Source: DASWTL01 sp035575925 (GTDB lineage Bacteria > Bacteroidota > Bacteroidia > Sphingobacteriales > Sphingobacteriaceae). Taken from it: a stretch of DNA of 64,000 nt. Below, piece after piece: positions 37,382 to 46,810 of this stretch (its first letter is position 1; every line of letters begins with the position of its first letter). The notes beneath the pieces were generated by a model, which was given only the letters and a program-made list of their open reading frames with translations, made no database searches and was not told the DNA's origin. The translations under genes and the position numbers were made by a program. Where the stretch lies: contig DATLXK010000023.1 in NCBI GenBank assembly GCA_035575925.1, forward strand, positions 62,001-126,000, written 5' to 3'.

Positions 37382-38440
37382 TTTACGTGTGCGGATTAAT
37401 TTTCTTGTAGCAGATAAAGTATCCGATTTATTTAAGGCTTTAAGAGGCACTCCAAAATAGGGCGTGCCATCTGCTTTCCAGCTAAACCGCTGCGCCCGCG
37501 GAGACCGATGGTGGCCGCATCCTTGTCCGGGTTTGGAATTGGCATGATACAATATCCAGTCTTCTCTTCCATCTGGAGACTTAAAAAATGAATTATGACC
37601 GGGTGCATAAACTCCGTTAGTTACAGATTGGCTAAATACGGGTTCAGGTGATTTGATCCAGGAGGCAGGATTTAGCAGATTGCTTTGCGCAGAAGCAGTA
37701 AGCATCCCTAAGGCATAAAAATCTGTCCAGCAACCACTTGCAGAATAGATCATAAATATCTTATTTCCTTTTTTTAATATCTGCGGGCCTTCATTAACAT
37801 TCACGTGTGGCACATCATTTCCTTTCAGGTCCCCGTTTTTTTCCCAAGCAAAAAAAGGGCTTGCAATCTTATGACGTTCACCTTTTATTGTCCACGGATT
37901 TTCCATTTCAGCAATATATATATCCTGCTGACCATTTTTGTTACCCTCCCAACCAGACCAGATCATATATAATTTATTCTGGTGTTCAAAAACGGAACCG
38001 TCAATAGCCCACTTATCTGAAGCGTCCGCTACTTTTCCTTTGAATGTCCAGGCACCTTCCAAAGGATTTTCAGATGGATTCTCGATTACGTACATTCTGT
38101 GATTATAATTATTCCCATCGCTTGCAGCAAAATACATGTACCATTTTCCTTTCAAGAAATGAATTTCCGGAGCCCACAACTGTTTCGAATGCATAGACTC
38201 TGAAGGTGGCGCCCAAACTACTTTTTTTTCAGCCGATCTAAGATCTTTGAGATTTTTTGTTTTCCAAATTGCCAAATTAGATGAGGTCTGCGTATAATAG
38301 TAATACCCATCTTTATATATGCTCCATGGGTCTGCACCAGCTTCAAGCAGGGGGTTGGAGAATTTCTTACTTTGCTCACTGTATTTAACAGATGTGCAGG
38401 AAGACAAGAAAAATATAAGTACGGATACTATAATCTTCAT
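37379..38440 (-). CDS. GH43 arabinosidase/xylosidase lipoprotein
   Basis: The 353-residue protein is a lipoprotein (FLSSC, Cys15) with a five-bladed GH43 propeller. The catalytic triad is visible: general base D37 (AGADPWS), pKa modulator D147 (WAIDGSVF) and acid E217 (VNEGPQI). The WAPE motif (89-92) and HRS near the end of the propeller are present. This type releases arabinose or xylose from plant hemicellulose or pectin; which of the two is unclear. Periplasmic or surface location. It precedes the symporter gene on the same strand by 64 bases. Confidence 0.9.
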   Translation of the reverse strand: MKIIVSVLIFFLSSCTSVKYSEQSKKFSNPLLEAGADPWSIYKDGYYYYTQTSSNLAIWKTKNLKDLRSAEKKVVWAPPSESMHSKQLWAPEIHFLKGKWYMYFAASDGNNYNHRMYVIENPSENPLEGAWTFKGKVADASDKWAIDGSVFEHQNKLYMIWSGWEGNKNGQQDIYIAEMENPWTIKGERHKIASPFFAWEKNGDLKGNDVPHVNVNEGPQILKKGNKIFMIYSASGCWTDFYALGMLTASAQSNLLNPASWIKSPEPVFSQSVTNGVYAPGHNSFFKSPDGREDWILYHANSKPGQGCGHHRSPRAQRFSWKADGTPYFGVPLKALNKSDTLSATRKLIRTRK

Positions 38441-38459
38441 ATCAAAATCTCAGAAGAAT

Positions 38460-39644
38460 TTATTTTTTTACCGAGAACTTATAAATTGAATTGGTTTTAT
38501 ACGTTTGATTGGGACTTAACACTGTCGAAGGAAAGCCTGGCTGATTAGGAGAATCGGGGAAATGTTGTGTTTCCAAACAAAATGCAGTTCTAAAATCATC
38601 TTTAGCGCCGCCTTTAAATGTATTTTTGCTTTTCATAAAGTTTCCGCTGTAAAACTGCAATCCCGGCTCTTTGGTTAGTACTTCCATTACAACACCCGTT
38701 TTATCTCCTGTTACCTTTGCTGCACTGGTTAATCCGGAAGTGCTGTTATTTAGCACATAATTATGATCATATCCTTTACCATTTTTAAGTTGGCTGTTCT
38801 CATCGTTTATTCTTTGCCCTATTGCAGTTTCATTTATGAAATCGAACGGGGTATTTGAAACCGTCACGTTTTTTCCAGTAGGGATCAAGGTTGTGTCTAC
38901 AGGGGTATAATGGTCGGCGTTTATCTGGAGTTTGTGATCAAGAATGGTTCCGCTTCCTTCACCGTTCAAATTAAAAAATGCATGGTTGGTAAGATTTACA
39001 ACCGTTTTTTTATCTGTAGTAGCTTCATAATCAATTTTCAGTTCATTATTATTTGTAAGTGAATAGGTTACTTTCACATTCAGATTACCAGGAAATCCTT
39101 CTTCCATATCTTTTGATAAATAAGTAAGCTCCAGGGTTTGATTATCTATCTGTCTGGCATCCCAAACTACAGACTGAAAGCCTTTTTTACCTCCATGTAA
39201 TGTATTGGGACCATTATTAGTAAATAATGTATACGTCTTACCGTCCAAAACAAATTTCCCTTTTGCCAGTCGATTACCGTAACGGCCTATTAAAGCTCCG
39301 AAATAAGGTTCTTTGGAAGATTTATATTTTTCCACACTATCAAACCCTACTACAACATCAACAAGTTTGCCGTCTTTATCCGGCACTAATAATCCTACTA
39401 TACGCCCGCCATAGTTAGTAATTGTAGCTGTTATTCCATTTTTATTTTTAAGATAAAACAGATCCGTCGGCTTACCATCAATGGTTTGCTGAAATGCTTT
39501 TTGTTCCGCACTGGTATCACGAGCTAAGGAATCGTTAGTATTATTTGTTTGATCCTTTTTTATCGGTGTATTGCAAGCTGCAAAAGCCACCAAACAACCT
39601 ATGGTGAAGATCTGTAATTTAGATGTGTTAAGGTGAAGTTTCAT
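38460..39644 (-). CDS. galM: Aldose 1-epimerase lipoprotein (mutarotase)
   Basis: The 394-residue protein has a lipobox (VAFAAC, Cys25) and the galactose mutarotase fold with catalytic His in NLTNHAFFNLNG and Glu in CLETQHFPDSPNQPGFPS. It interconverts alpha and beta anomers of free aldoses released outside the cytoplasm. Extracellular or periplasmic mutarotases are frequent in Bacteroidota sugar loci. Twenty bases lie between its stop and the GH43 start, so it is probably in one operon with the GH43 and symporter genes. Confidence 0.93.
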   Translation of the reverse strand: MKLHLNTSKLQIFTIGCLVAFAACNTPIKKDQTNNTNDSLARDTSAEQKAFQQTIDGKPTDLFYLKNKNGITATITNYGGRIVGLLVPDKDGKLVDVVVGFDSVEKYKSSKEPYFGALIGRYGNRLAKGKFVLDGKTYTLFTNNGPNTLHGGKKGFQSVVWDARQIDNQTLELTYLSKDMEEGFPGNLNVKVTYSLTNNNELKIDYEATTDKKTVVNLTNHAFFNLNGEGSGTILDHKLQINADHYTPVDTTLIPTGKNVTVSNTPFDFINETAIGQRINDENSQLKNGKGYDHNYVLNNSTSGLTSAAKVTGDKTGVVMEVLTKEPGLQFYSGNFMKSKNTFKGGAKDDFRTAFCLETQHFPDSPNQPGFPSTVLSPNQTYKTNSIYKFSVKK

Positions 39645-39714
39645 TACTCAGGTTTAATATTAATTGTAGTATTAATTTGTTTTAAGTGACCATCAAGCTA
39701 TTGCTTGAATCGCA

Positions 39715-40791
39715 TTATTTTTTTGCATTCAATTTTTTAATCAGGTCTACTTCATCCTGACGATAGGCTGTTCCATCTTGCTTAAAAATATCATGAAACC
39801 ATTCTACCGGCTGACTCGCATCCGGCAAGGGCGTATCCCAGGCATAAATGGTATTACTTTTGCCGGCAACAAAACCCCAATTGATAGCTCCTATATTTTC
39901 CTGTTTCAACATAGGCAATATATTAGAGAACCTGCTGTTGCGGGTACGCGCCATATATTCTGTACAAATTATAGGGCGACCATGAGTTTTTAGCATTTGA
40001 ACCACACGTAAGTGCCATTGTGGTTCCTCATAATCATGATAAGTGATTACATCTGAATTCAAAATTTGAACGGCATTTAGCTCCGGGAAATCCCATCGCC
40101 AAATACCAACGCTAATAGGTTGGTCGGGATTCACATCACGAGCCCATCCGAAAACACTTTTAAGAAGTGGCATGGATGATGTAAGTTTACCGGAGTTTCC
40201 GGGCTCATTGTACAGATCCCAAAGCAATATTCGTTTATCATGTGAAAACTGGGTCATTACATCCTTAACGTATTTTGCCAGTTCTGGAAATAGTGCGGCA
40301 TTGGTTGATGCGGGATCTCCCGGATCCTGAACCCAGCCTGAATTGTGGATCCCCGGTTTTGGAGCAGGCTGTTTTCCCGGTGCTCCCATCTTGTTCCAGC
40401 AATCGTCAAAGAAAACAAAAATGGTTTTGATATGATGTTTGTCGGAAATAGTCAGGTACTGATTCATCCGTTCTTTAAACCCCTTTGGATCTTGTTTCCA
40501 GGCCATACTATGCAAATATACCCGCATGGTGTTAAATCCTATATCTTCTGCCCATTGCAGTTCCTTGTCTATAGTTACAGGATCAAAAGTATCCGCCTGC
40601 CACATCTCAAGCTGATTGATTGCGGAGCTTGTGATATAATCAGCGCCGGTTATCCACGGATGCTGTTTATACCAGGCGTTTGCCTTCTCAACCGTCCATA
40701 TTTTTTGAGGGGAAATTTTTTCTTGTGCCTGTGCACTGAAAGTAAAGGTTAAAAGCAGTAATAGAATAATCCTATAAGTTGTAGTTTTCAT
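39715..40791 (-). CDS. Secreted clan GH-A glycoside hydrolase (GH5-like)
   Basis: The 358-residue protein has a signal peptide (to about residue 22, FSAQAQ) and a (beta/alpha)8 barrel with the clan GH-A catalytic pair: acid/base E196 in LWDLYNEPGN and nucleophile E278 in IICTEYMAR. The substrate-binding Arg in FNTMRVYLHSMAW and the aromatic tail (YAWDTPLPDASQPVEWFHD) fit GH5-like mannanases, glucanases or xylanases. Automated annotations often call this type a 1,4-beta-xylanase; I cannot tell the substrate. A perfect -7 box upstream suggests its own promoter. Confidence 0.85.
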   Translation of the reverse strand: MKTTTYRIILLLLLTFTFSAQAQEKISPQKIWTVEKANAWYKQHPWITGADYITSSAINQLEMWQADTFDPVTIDKELQWAEDIGFNTMRVYLHSMAWKQDPKGFKERMNQYLTISDKHHIKTIFVFFDDCWNKMGAPGKQPAPKPGIHNSGWVQDPGDPASTNAALFPELAKYVKDVMTQFSHDKRILLWDLYNEPGNSGKLTSSMPLLKSVFGWARDVNPDQPISVGIWRWDFPELNAVQILNSDVITYHDYEEPQWHLRVVQMLKTHGRPIICTEYMARTRNSRFSNILPMLKQENIGAINWGFVAGKSNTIYAWDTPLPDASQPVEWFHDIFKQDGTAYRQDEVDLIKKLNAKK

Positions 40792-40836
40792 ATGTTGGTT
40801 TTGGTTAGTATCAGCTAAACTAATTTTTTTTTAGTT

Positions 40837-40844
40837 CAAACTTA
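40837..40844 (-). promoter_or_regulatory. Candidate -7 box for the GH5-like gene
   Basis: TAAGTTTG on the minus strand matches TAnnTTTG exactly, 46 bases upstream of the ATG. It would make the GH5-like, epimerase, GH43 and symporter genes a separate unit within the locus. Confidence 0.42.
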
Positions 40845-40876
40845 GAGTTATATAAAATTTTGATATCCTTTATAAA

Positions 40877-41983
40877 TTATTTAATGACGGTTTTTATGAT
40901 TTCACCTATCGTATGAATTCCTGTAAAGTTAAATCCTAACAGGGCGGTAATTGTCTTGGCATATTGATTTTGATACAGCTGTCCTTTACTTTTAATTTCG
41001 CCCATCGGTTTTGTATCCGGCCCCATTACAGCAAACCACACCTGATCGGCATTTGGGACATTAATATTGTGATTTTTCCAGGTACTCCCCTCTCCCCGGC
41101 CATGATCAACTGCTATAAATAACGTAGTTTGATCTTTATAGAAAGGATCTGCCTGAATGGTTTTCCAGAGATCTGCAATCATCGCATCATTATAATGTGC
41201 TGCATCCAGGTAAAAATCATATTTGCCCGCATGGCCAAAGGCGTCTGTATCTATAAAGCTTAACTGAAGGAATTTAGGGTGTTTCTGTTTAAGATAATTT
41301 TTCGCCATAATGTATGTTACTGCATCAGGGCGCTCTGAATGGCCAAAGATTTTTGGCAAATAATGCTGTTGTTCATTCAATGCTTTTTGCACTTCTGTTA
41401 AGTTTTCACCTTCTAAATTTTCATACCCCGAATTAACTAAAAATCCACCGCGTTTTTCATTAAGTATCCGGTCAAAAGCATCCCAGGAAGTAAAAGCTGC
41501 TACTTTACCTTTATATCCGGGTTGTTCATTTATAAACTCATGTATGGTTTTATTTGGATTTGGCCGAAAATTATTTGAGTTAATTAGCGAATCCGGATAA
41601 CCGGTAAACATTTCATTATATCCCGGGTAGGAAAACCAATACTTGTTCTTAACATTTACAAAATTTCCCGCATCTCTGTTACCGTAAATTTGCCCTTTTT
41701 TAGCAATGGTATTCCAGAAAAAAGGTGTTAGTTTTTCCCTTCGCTCCTGAATGTTTTTTCCCCAAAATTTCTTTATGCGCTCAGTGGAATCCTGGGTGTT
41801 GTAGGTTTTGCCAAAAAGAAACGCAGAGTCTGCCCCGCGAAAGAGTTCTTTCCAACGATAACCGTCGAAAGTAACTACGATAACGTTTTTAGTACGTGTC
41901 GTTTGGGAAAATACCAGGTTACTGATAATTGTAAATAATAAAAGGATAATTGTTTTTCTCATCGTATTAATTTTATTTTTCAT
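40877..41983 (-). CDS. Alkaline phosphatase-superfamily hydrolase (phosphodiesterase-like), secreted
   Basis: The 368-residue protein has a signal peptide and the alkaline phosphatase-superfamily core: the metal-binding VIVVTFDGYRWKELF (D40), the FSYPGYNEMFTG segment, DTDAFGHAGK and the AVDHGRGEGS metal site. The family includes nucleotide pyrophosphatases, phosphodiesterases and sulfatases. In many members a Ser or Thr acts as nucleophile in the PGY(S/T)E segment; here that position appears to be N123, but I cannot be sure of the alignment. Divergent sequence upstream, then the sulfatase gene on the same strand. Confidence 0.8.
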   Translation of the reverse strand: MKNKINTMRKTIILLLFTIISNLVFSQTTRTKNVIVVTFDGYRWKELFRGADSAFLFGKTYNTQDSTERIKKFWGKNIQERREKLTPFFWNTIAKKGQIYGNRDAGNFVNVKNKYWFSYPGYNEMFTGYPDSLINSNNFRPNPNKTIHEFINEQPGYKGKVAAFTSWDAFDRILNEKRGGFLVNSGYENLEGENLTEVQKALNEQQHYLPKIFGHSERPDAVTYIMAKNYLKQKHPKFLQLSFIDTDAFGHAGKYDFYLDAAHYNDAMIADLWKTIQADPFYKDQTTLFIAVDHGRGEGSTWKNHNINVPNADQVWFAVMGPDTKPMGEIKSKGQLYQNQYAKTITALLGFNFTGIHTIGEIIKTVIK

Positions 41984-42078
41984 ATGGCAACCAAAACTAC
42001 AGAATACCGGATGCCGGCAGTAATAATTATGTATTCTTATCTATCAAATTTGTATTGCCTTAACGCACTATTAATAAA

Positions 42079-43611
42079 TTATTCACCCGCTTTATTAAAT
42101 AGTCCCGTATTACCTTTTTCCCAAATCCTGTTTAAACGTTTTACTACAACTGCATTTTCTGCAGCAATATTTACTTTTTCATAAGGATCGGTGAGGTGGT
42201 CATATAATTCTGTTACCGGCTGCTCTTTTCGGAAATATTTCGACAGTCTGTATCGATCTGTTCTCACTGAAATGCCATTCCTATAGTAACTGTAGGCAGC
42301 ATTGCTCCATTTTACAGAATTTGGATCTTTCTTTAATAAAGGCATAAAGCTCTTTCCGTCAGTTTTATGAGTCTTTAAACCACAGAGATCCATTAATGAA
42401 GGATATATATCAATTGAACTAATAATTTTATCCGACGACTTTCCGGTAAGCATGCCTGGTACTTTTACAATTAACGGACTCCTTACGGCCCATTCAGTTA
42501 TGGTATGCTTTCCCCATACCCGGTCATCTCCTAAATGCCATCCGTGGTCGCCCCATAATACAATTATGGTATTTTTATCAAGATCCAGTCTCTTAAGCTC
42601 TGCAAGTACTTTGCCTACCTGGGCATCAGTATAACTTATAGCCGAATAGTAGCTCCGCCTGAGTTTTCGTGCATAATCATCCGAAACCGGCTTATCCAGT
42701 GAAGCTTTCTCATCCCCACGCTTATAACCATTAAATTCGCCGCTTTCATGCAAACCGGCTTTATTCATATTCAGTGGAATGTTTGATGAAGGCGTCAGTG
42801 TAATATCGTCCTCATTATACAAATCCCAGTATTTTTTAGGAGCATTAAACGGAAGGTGTGGCTTAAAAAAGCCAATTCCCAGAAAGAATGGCTGGTTTTT
42901 TCCTGAAAGTTCATTAAGTTTTTGTACTGCAAGGTTTGCTGTCAAACCATCAGGATAACTATCATCCGGCACATTTGCATGTTCGTAAGGTTTTACATCA
43001 CCTTTCAGGGAATTACGATTTGTTCCATCTGCATATCCAAAGAACGCATTCCATCCTGTGCCCCATTTTCCCGGATTAAACAACATTTCATTCCAGCTAT
43101 TGGGAAGTTCACGGCTCTTGCCTTTTGGTTCGAGGTATTTGTATATATATCCGTCAGGCGAATGGCTTACTTTGCCGATACCCAGGGTATAATAACCGTT
43201 CCTGCGAAAGTGCTCCACAAATGATTCTGGTTTACCTTTTAACTTGTTTAGAAGCCCTGATTCAAAAACTTCATTCGAAAGGCCTGCCATAGTTCTGGGA
43301 CGCATACCTGTTAATAGGCTCATCCTTGAAGCTCCGCAGGTAGGCACTGTTACAAACTGGTTCTTAAATACGGTTCCCTGTAGAGCCAACCCATCTATAT
43401 GGGGTGTACGAATAATAGTATTACCGTAGCAGCCAAGGTCAGGGCGAAGATCATCTACTAAGATGAACAGTACATTATACCTTTTTTTAGCTGAAGTACC
43501 TGCATCAGTAACCACATGGGTGTGGCTACTGCAGAGTAACATGATCAGCAGCAGCACCGGTAATAACGTTGAGGTTAATCTTTGCATTGTAGATTGATTT
43601 CTTTCATTCAA
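42079..43611 (-). CDS. Sulfatase of the iduronate-2-sulfatase type
   Basis: The 510-residue type I sulfatase has the metal-binding start FILVDDLRPDLGCYGN and the maturation motif C92-G-A-S-R96 (VPTCGASRMSLLTG), where Cys92 should become formylglycine. The usual C-x-P-x-R has Ala instead of Pro; anaerobic-type maturases (anSME) accept Ala at this position, whereas the aerobic FGE prefers Pro. WGDHGWHLGDDRVWGKHT is the second metal and substrate region. An N-terminal hydrophobic stretch (15-35) suggests export. It implies sulfated residues on the target glycan. Confidence 0.9.
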   Translation of the reverse strand: MNERNQSTMQRLTSTLLPVLLLIMLLCSSHTHVVTDAGTSAKKRYNVLFILVDDLRPDLGCYGNTIIRTPHIDGLALQGTVFKNQFVTVPTCGASRMSLLTGMRPRTMAGLSNEVFESGLLNKLKGKPESFVEHFRRNGYYTLGIGKVSHSPDGYIYKYLEPKGKSRELPNSWNEMLFNPGKWGTGWNAFFGYADGTNRNSLKGDVKPYEHANVPDDSYPDGLTANLAVQKLNELSGKNQPFFLGIGFFKPHLPFNAPKKYWDLYNEDDITLTPSSNIPLNMNKAGLHESGEFNGYKRGDEKASLDKPVSDDYARKLRRSYYSAISYTDAQVGKVLAELKRLDLDKNTIIVLWGDHGWHLGDDRVWGKHTITEWAVRSPLIVKVPGMLTGKSSDKIISSIDIYPSLMDLCGLKTHKTDGKSFMPLLKKDPNSVKWSNAAYSYYRNGISVRTDRYRLSKYFRKEQPVTELYDHLTDPYEKVNIAAENAVVVKRLNRIWEKGNTGLFNKAGE

Positions 43612-43670
43612 ACAGGCCGGTTAATATTTGCTACCTTGTTAACTGTAGCAGAGTGTAAATTAAGCGATTT

Positions 43671-45131
43671 TTACTTAGGTCCGTACATCATAACAGCATC
43701 AGCGATAACTGCGTAACCTGAAGGTCCGTCGGCCGATAAATACACAGTGTGATTTCCTTCTGCATTGAAACGTACTGTTCCCAGATAGTTCCATTTTCCG
43801 CCATTGATCCGCTGATCTACGATAACCTCCTGTCCGCCTGGCAAAAAATAGTGTGCCTGCGGTGTGCGGTTTCCGGCAGTACCTACAGACCACCATGCAT
43901 AAATATCAAAATCACCGGTGTGTGCAGTCCCTACTGTGAAGCTGGCACGGTCTGAACCGCCCGGTACGGTTGTACGGTAATGATAATCAGTTTTATACTT
44001 GTCTGCGCCGGCAGTTCCAATTTTCCAATTGGTTGAAGCTGAAAAACCGGAACCTGCATTATCTACAATATAGCTTTTGTCATATAGGGGCTGTGTCCAG
44101 GCCGAGCCGTTCGCGGCATTTGTTTTGGCGCGTACATATAGTTGCCCTTCTGCCGGAAGCGTATAAGTTGGTGCGTTGCTGTAATCTGTTTTAAGAATTG
44201 CACCATTCTTTCCGATAAAGGTAGTGGTGAATGGGCCCGTTCCGGTAAGAGTCATACTCATTACGTTATTAGCTGTACTTACATTGCTGTAAGTAACTCC
44301 GGTACTTGCGTAAAAATTACCTGTATTTAGGGCAGATACAATATTCGCTGCGGTAAGTGAAGCAGCATTTACTTGTACCCAGCCCCGGCCCGGGTTTGAA
44401 TAGGTCGGACCAAATACCTGAAAATTATGCGCATCATCTACAGCAACTCCCCATATAGCATGCGGACGGCTTAGCAGGTCATCCCAGTATTCACCCATCG
44501 GCGGCAATCCTGCACCATTGGCATGAGGGTGTCCGTTAACAATCTCCATTAGTTTCAGGTTTCTGACAGCGTTTGCATCATTAGCCGCTATTCCCACACC
44601 CAGATTTGGATGGTTAAAAATAGCAAGTCCGCCGGCCGCCTGCACAGCATCTATATCCCGTTGAAGTACATTAGAAATACTGGTTCCGCCCTGCGTAGCA
44701 ACATAATTTGAAATATTAATTGCCCCCACATGAACATTTTTTGTATCCAGTTTATCAGTTACTTCTTCCCCCGGTATTAATAGAAATTTCTTCCTTCCGG
44801 CAGCTGCATTTTCTGCATCAATAGTAGCCTGAACATCTGCAAACGTGCTGAATTTATTGTGACTGGATATAACAAGAAAATCATAATTATTGTCCCTGTA
44901 CCAGCGGGCGACTGTAAGCGGGTCGCTATCGGCATCAGAGTCATTATTGGCATGTGTGTGCAAATTGCCCTTATACCATACTCCGGCGGATGTATTTATT
45001 GCAGTTTTGTTTACCACCGATACACCGGGTTCCGGCGATTTTAGCTCTTCATTTTTTCCACAGCCGGATAAAAACTCCAGGCTAATAAAAGCCAATAGTG
45101 CTATGAATAAATAATTCAATGATCTTTTCAT
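43671..45131 (-). CDS. PHP-type phosphoesterase lipoprotein with C-terminal golvesin-like domain
   Basis: The 486-residue lipoprotein (FLSGC, Cys24) has a PHP metal-dependent hydrolase domain (about 50-290: YKGNLHTHANNDSDAD, FLVISSHNKFS, IFNHPNLGVG, EIVNGHPHANGAG and AVDDAHNFQVFG, all His/Asp ligand motifs). An inserted Ig-like strand region follows. Residues 357-486 are a 130-residue golvesin C-terminal-like domain (DNAGSGFSAS... to the end), also found on the next gene. PHP enzymes hydrolyse phosphoesters; the substrate is unknown. The domain probably binds the target polymer. Confidence 0.85.
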   Translation of the reverse strand: MKRSLNYLFIALLAFISLEFLSGCGKNEELKSPEPGVSVVNKTAINTSAGVWYKGNLHTHANNDSDADSDPLTVARWYRDNNYDFLVISSHNKFSTFADVQATIDAENAAAGRKKFLLIPGEEVTDKLDTKNVHVGAINISNYVATQGGTSISNVLQRDIDAVQAAGGLAIFNHPNLGVGIAANDANAVRNLKLMEIVNGHPHANGAGLPPMGEYWDDLLSRPHAIWGVAVDDAHNFQVFGPTYSNPGRGWVQVNAASLTAANIVSALNTGNFYASTGVTYSNVSTANNVMSMTLTGTGPFTTTFIGKNGAILKTDYSNAPTYTLPAEGQLYVRAKTNAANGSAWTQPLYDKSYIVDNAGSGFSASTNWKIGTAGADKYKTDYHYRTTVPGGSDRASFTVGTAHTGDFDIYAWWSVGTAGNRTPQAHYFLPGGQEVIVDQRINGGKWNYLGTVRFNAEGNHTVYLSADGPSGYAVIADAVMMYGPK

Positions 45132-45247
45132 AATATGGTTTTTAATTAATTAACTATAAAATGCACCCATCTTTACCTCCGGATTGCATTGATCGGTAAA
45201 TTGATTTTATAATGCAACCTGAAGGTATAGGGGTGTCGGAGTAACTA

Positions 45248-46675
45248 TTATTTCGGACCGGACATCATAATGGCATCACCAATAACTGCATAACCCGCAG
45301 GCCCGCCTGCAGCCAATTGTACCGTGTGATCTCCAGGCACAGTAAATCGTACGGTACCGAGATAGTTCCATTTCCCGCCATTAATACGCTGATCTACAAT
45401 AACTTCCTGCCCTCCGGGGATAAAATAGTGTGCTTCGGGCGTACGGTTTCCTGCAGTACCTACAGACCACCATGCGTAAATATCGTAATCTCCTATACCA
45501 GAGGTATTAGCTGTGAAGCTGGCCCTGTCGGGACTTCCTGACAAGGTTTGACGATAATGGTAACTGGTTTTGTATTTATCAGCTCCGGCAGTACCAACCA
45601 GCCAGTTGCTTGAAGCGGAAAAACCTGCCTCAGCATTATCCACGATATAATCTCTGGAGATTATTGGCCAGTTATCAGCTCCCCAGTTAACTTTATCCAT
45701 CATCAGGTAACGTCCTCCATCGGGATTTGAACGAAGCCTGGCATGATAAAACATGAGATAGGGTGAAAGGGGCGAGTTATTTATAATACACTGACCGCCC
45801 GGGCCATCAAACTGACTATCACTCGTTAAGATTGGCGCAGATTTTTTTGTATAAGGTCCGGCAATGGTTGTGGAACGTGCTACGCCCACAGCATATTGGT
45901 CGGTCCCGTAATTATTTCCACTATAGAAAAGATAATAATATCCATTACGATAGGTCATGGTAGGAGCTTCAACAACCAAACCTTCCCATGCAAGCGTATT
46001 CCCTAATATCTTGGTGGAAGAACCAAGCAGGCTTAAACCATCCTGGGTAACCTCCTGAAGAACGATATGAGTTTGCTCAGGAGGATTCAAAGCATTAGTG
46101 TTATTTTTCCATAAAACATAGTTTTTTCCGGTGTTGGGGTCGCGGAAGAACGTAGGGTCTATCAGACTATAACGAGAGTTGGAAGCGAGTGGACCGCCTT
46201 TGTCGGTAAATGGACCTGTTGGATTAGGCGAAGTAGCTACACCAATTTTAAACCAGCCATCGGCGCCTTTTGCAGAATAATAGCAAACATATTGTCCGTT
46301 AATGAGATGCACTTCCGGAGCCCAGTAATTTCCGCCGTTTACCCAGGCTGGAAACTGACCCAAAGGAAAAATACGTGCGCCATTATCGGTCCAGTTAGTA
46401 AGGTCAGATGACCATTTAATAGGCATTGCACCTGTACTATTACCCGAAGTACAATAATAATAGTAAGTTCCGTTAGTCAGTATAACACCAGGATCAGCGC
46501 CTACCGGCCCCAGCGGATTAGGATATCCCCTGATAAAAGATACTTCTGCTGTACCATTTTTACTATTCGGAATCTGAATGCTGCTATCTGCAGTATTTTT
46601 ATTATGCTTTTCACAAGCACTTCCCAATACCTGTAACAGCATGGCTATTAATGGCAAAGTGTTTTTTATATTCAT
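45248..46675 (-). CDS. GH43 arabinanase-like lipoprotein with golvesin-like C-terminal domain (paralogue 1)
   Basis: The 475-residue lipoprotein (VLGSAC, Cys21) has a GH43 propeller with base D61, modulator D173 (YSLIDPTFF) and acid E236 (VVEAPTMTY), and then a C-terminal ~130-residue golvesin-like domain (346-475) nearly the same as in the adjacent PHP gene. The GH43 part is closely related to the two upstream paralogues, which lack the extra domain. Expected to cut arabinan-like chains at the cell surface. The start codon is preceded, 85 bases upstream, by a 50-base perfect hairpin. Confidence 0.9.
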   Translation of the reverse strand: MNIKNTLPLIAMLLQVLGSACEKHNKNTADSSIQIPNSKNGTAEVSFIRGYPNPLGPVGADPGVILTNGTYYYYCTSGNSTGAMPIKWSSDLTNWTDNGARIFPLGQFPAWVNGGNYWAPEVHLINGQYVCYYSAKGADGWFKIGVATSPNPTGPFTDKGGPLASNSRYSLIDPTFFRDPNTGKNYVLWKNNTNALNPPEQTHIVLQEVTQDGLSLLGSSTKILGNTLAWEGLVVEAPTMTYRNGYYYLFYSGNNYGTDQYAVGVARSTTIAGPYTKKSAPILTSDSQFDGPGGQCIINNSPLSPYLMFYHARLRSNPDGGRYLMMDKVNWGADNWPIISRDYIVDNAEAGFSASSNWLVGTAGADKYKTSYHYRQTLSGSPDRASFTANTSGIGDYDIYAWWSVGTAGNRTPEAHYFIPGGQEVIVDQRINGGKWNYLGTVRFTVPGDHTVQLAAGGPAGYAVIGDAIMMSGPK

Positions 46676-46760
46676 GAGTTAGTTTTTAAAGTAACGAATA
46701 TCACGTATTGCATATACGCACCTTCAAACCTGTGTTAATGCATAGCCTTTTAGTTCTTAT

Positions 46761-46810
46761 TTAAATAAATGCTTTACCCGGTTAGGTAACCGGGTAAAGC
46801 ATTTATTTAA
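46761..46810. repeat. Perfect 23-bp inverted repeat with a 4-base loop between two GH43 genes
   Basis: Two perfect 23-base arms (46761-46783 and 46788-46810) flank the loop AGGT. The arms begin TTAAATAAATGCTTTACCCG. The right arm overlaps the stop codon of the upstream GH43 gene. It is a stronger stem than typical terminators and lies within an operon. Confidence 0.95.

Noticed and set aside
45216..45227. AACCTGAAGGTA, also at 47937-47948, as a shared operator of the cluster
   Set aside because: The 47.9-kb copy lies within the 19-base match to a coding region, and a third gap has only a partial version; not enough for a regulator site.
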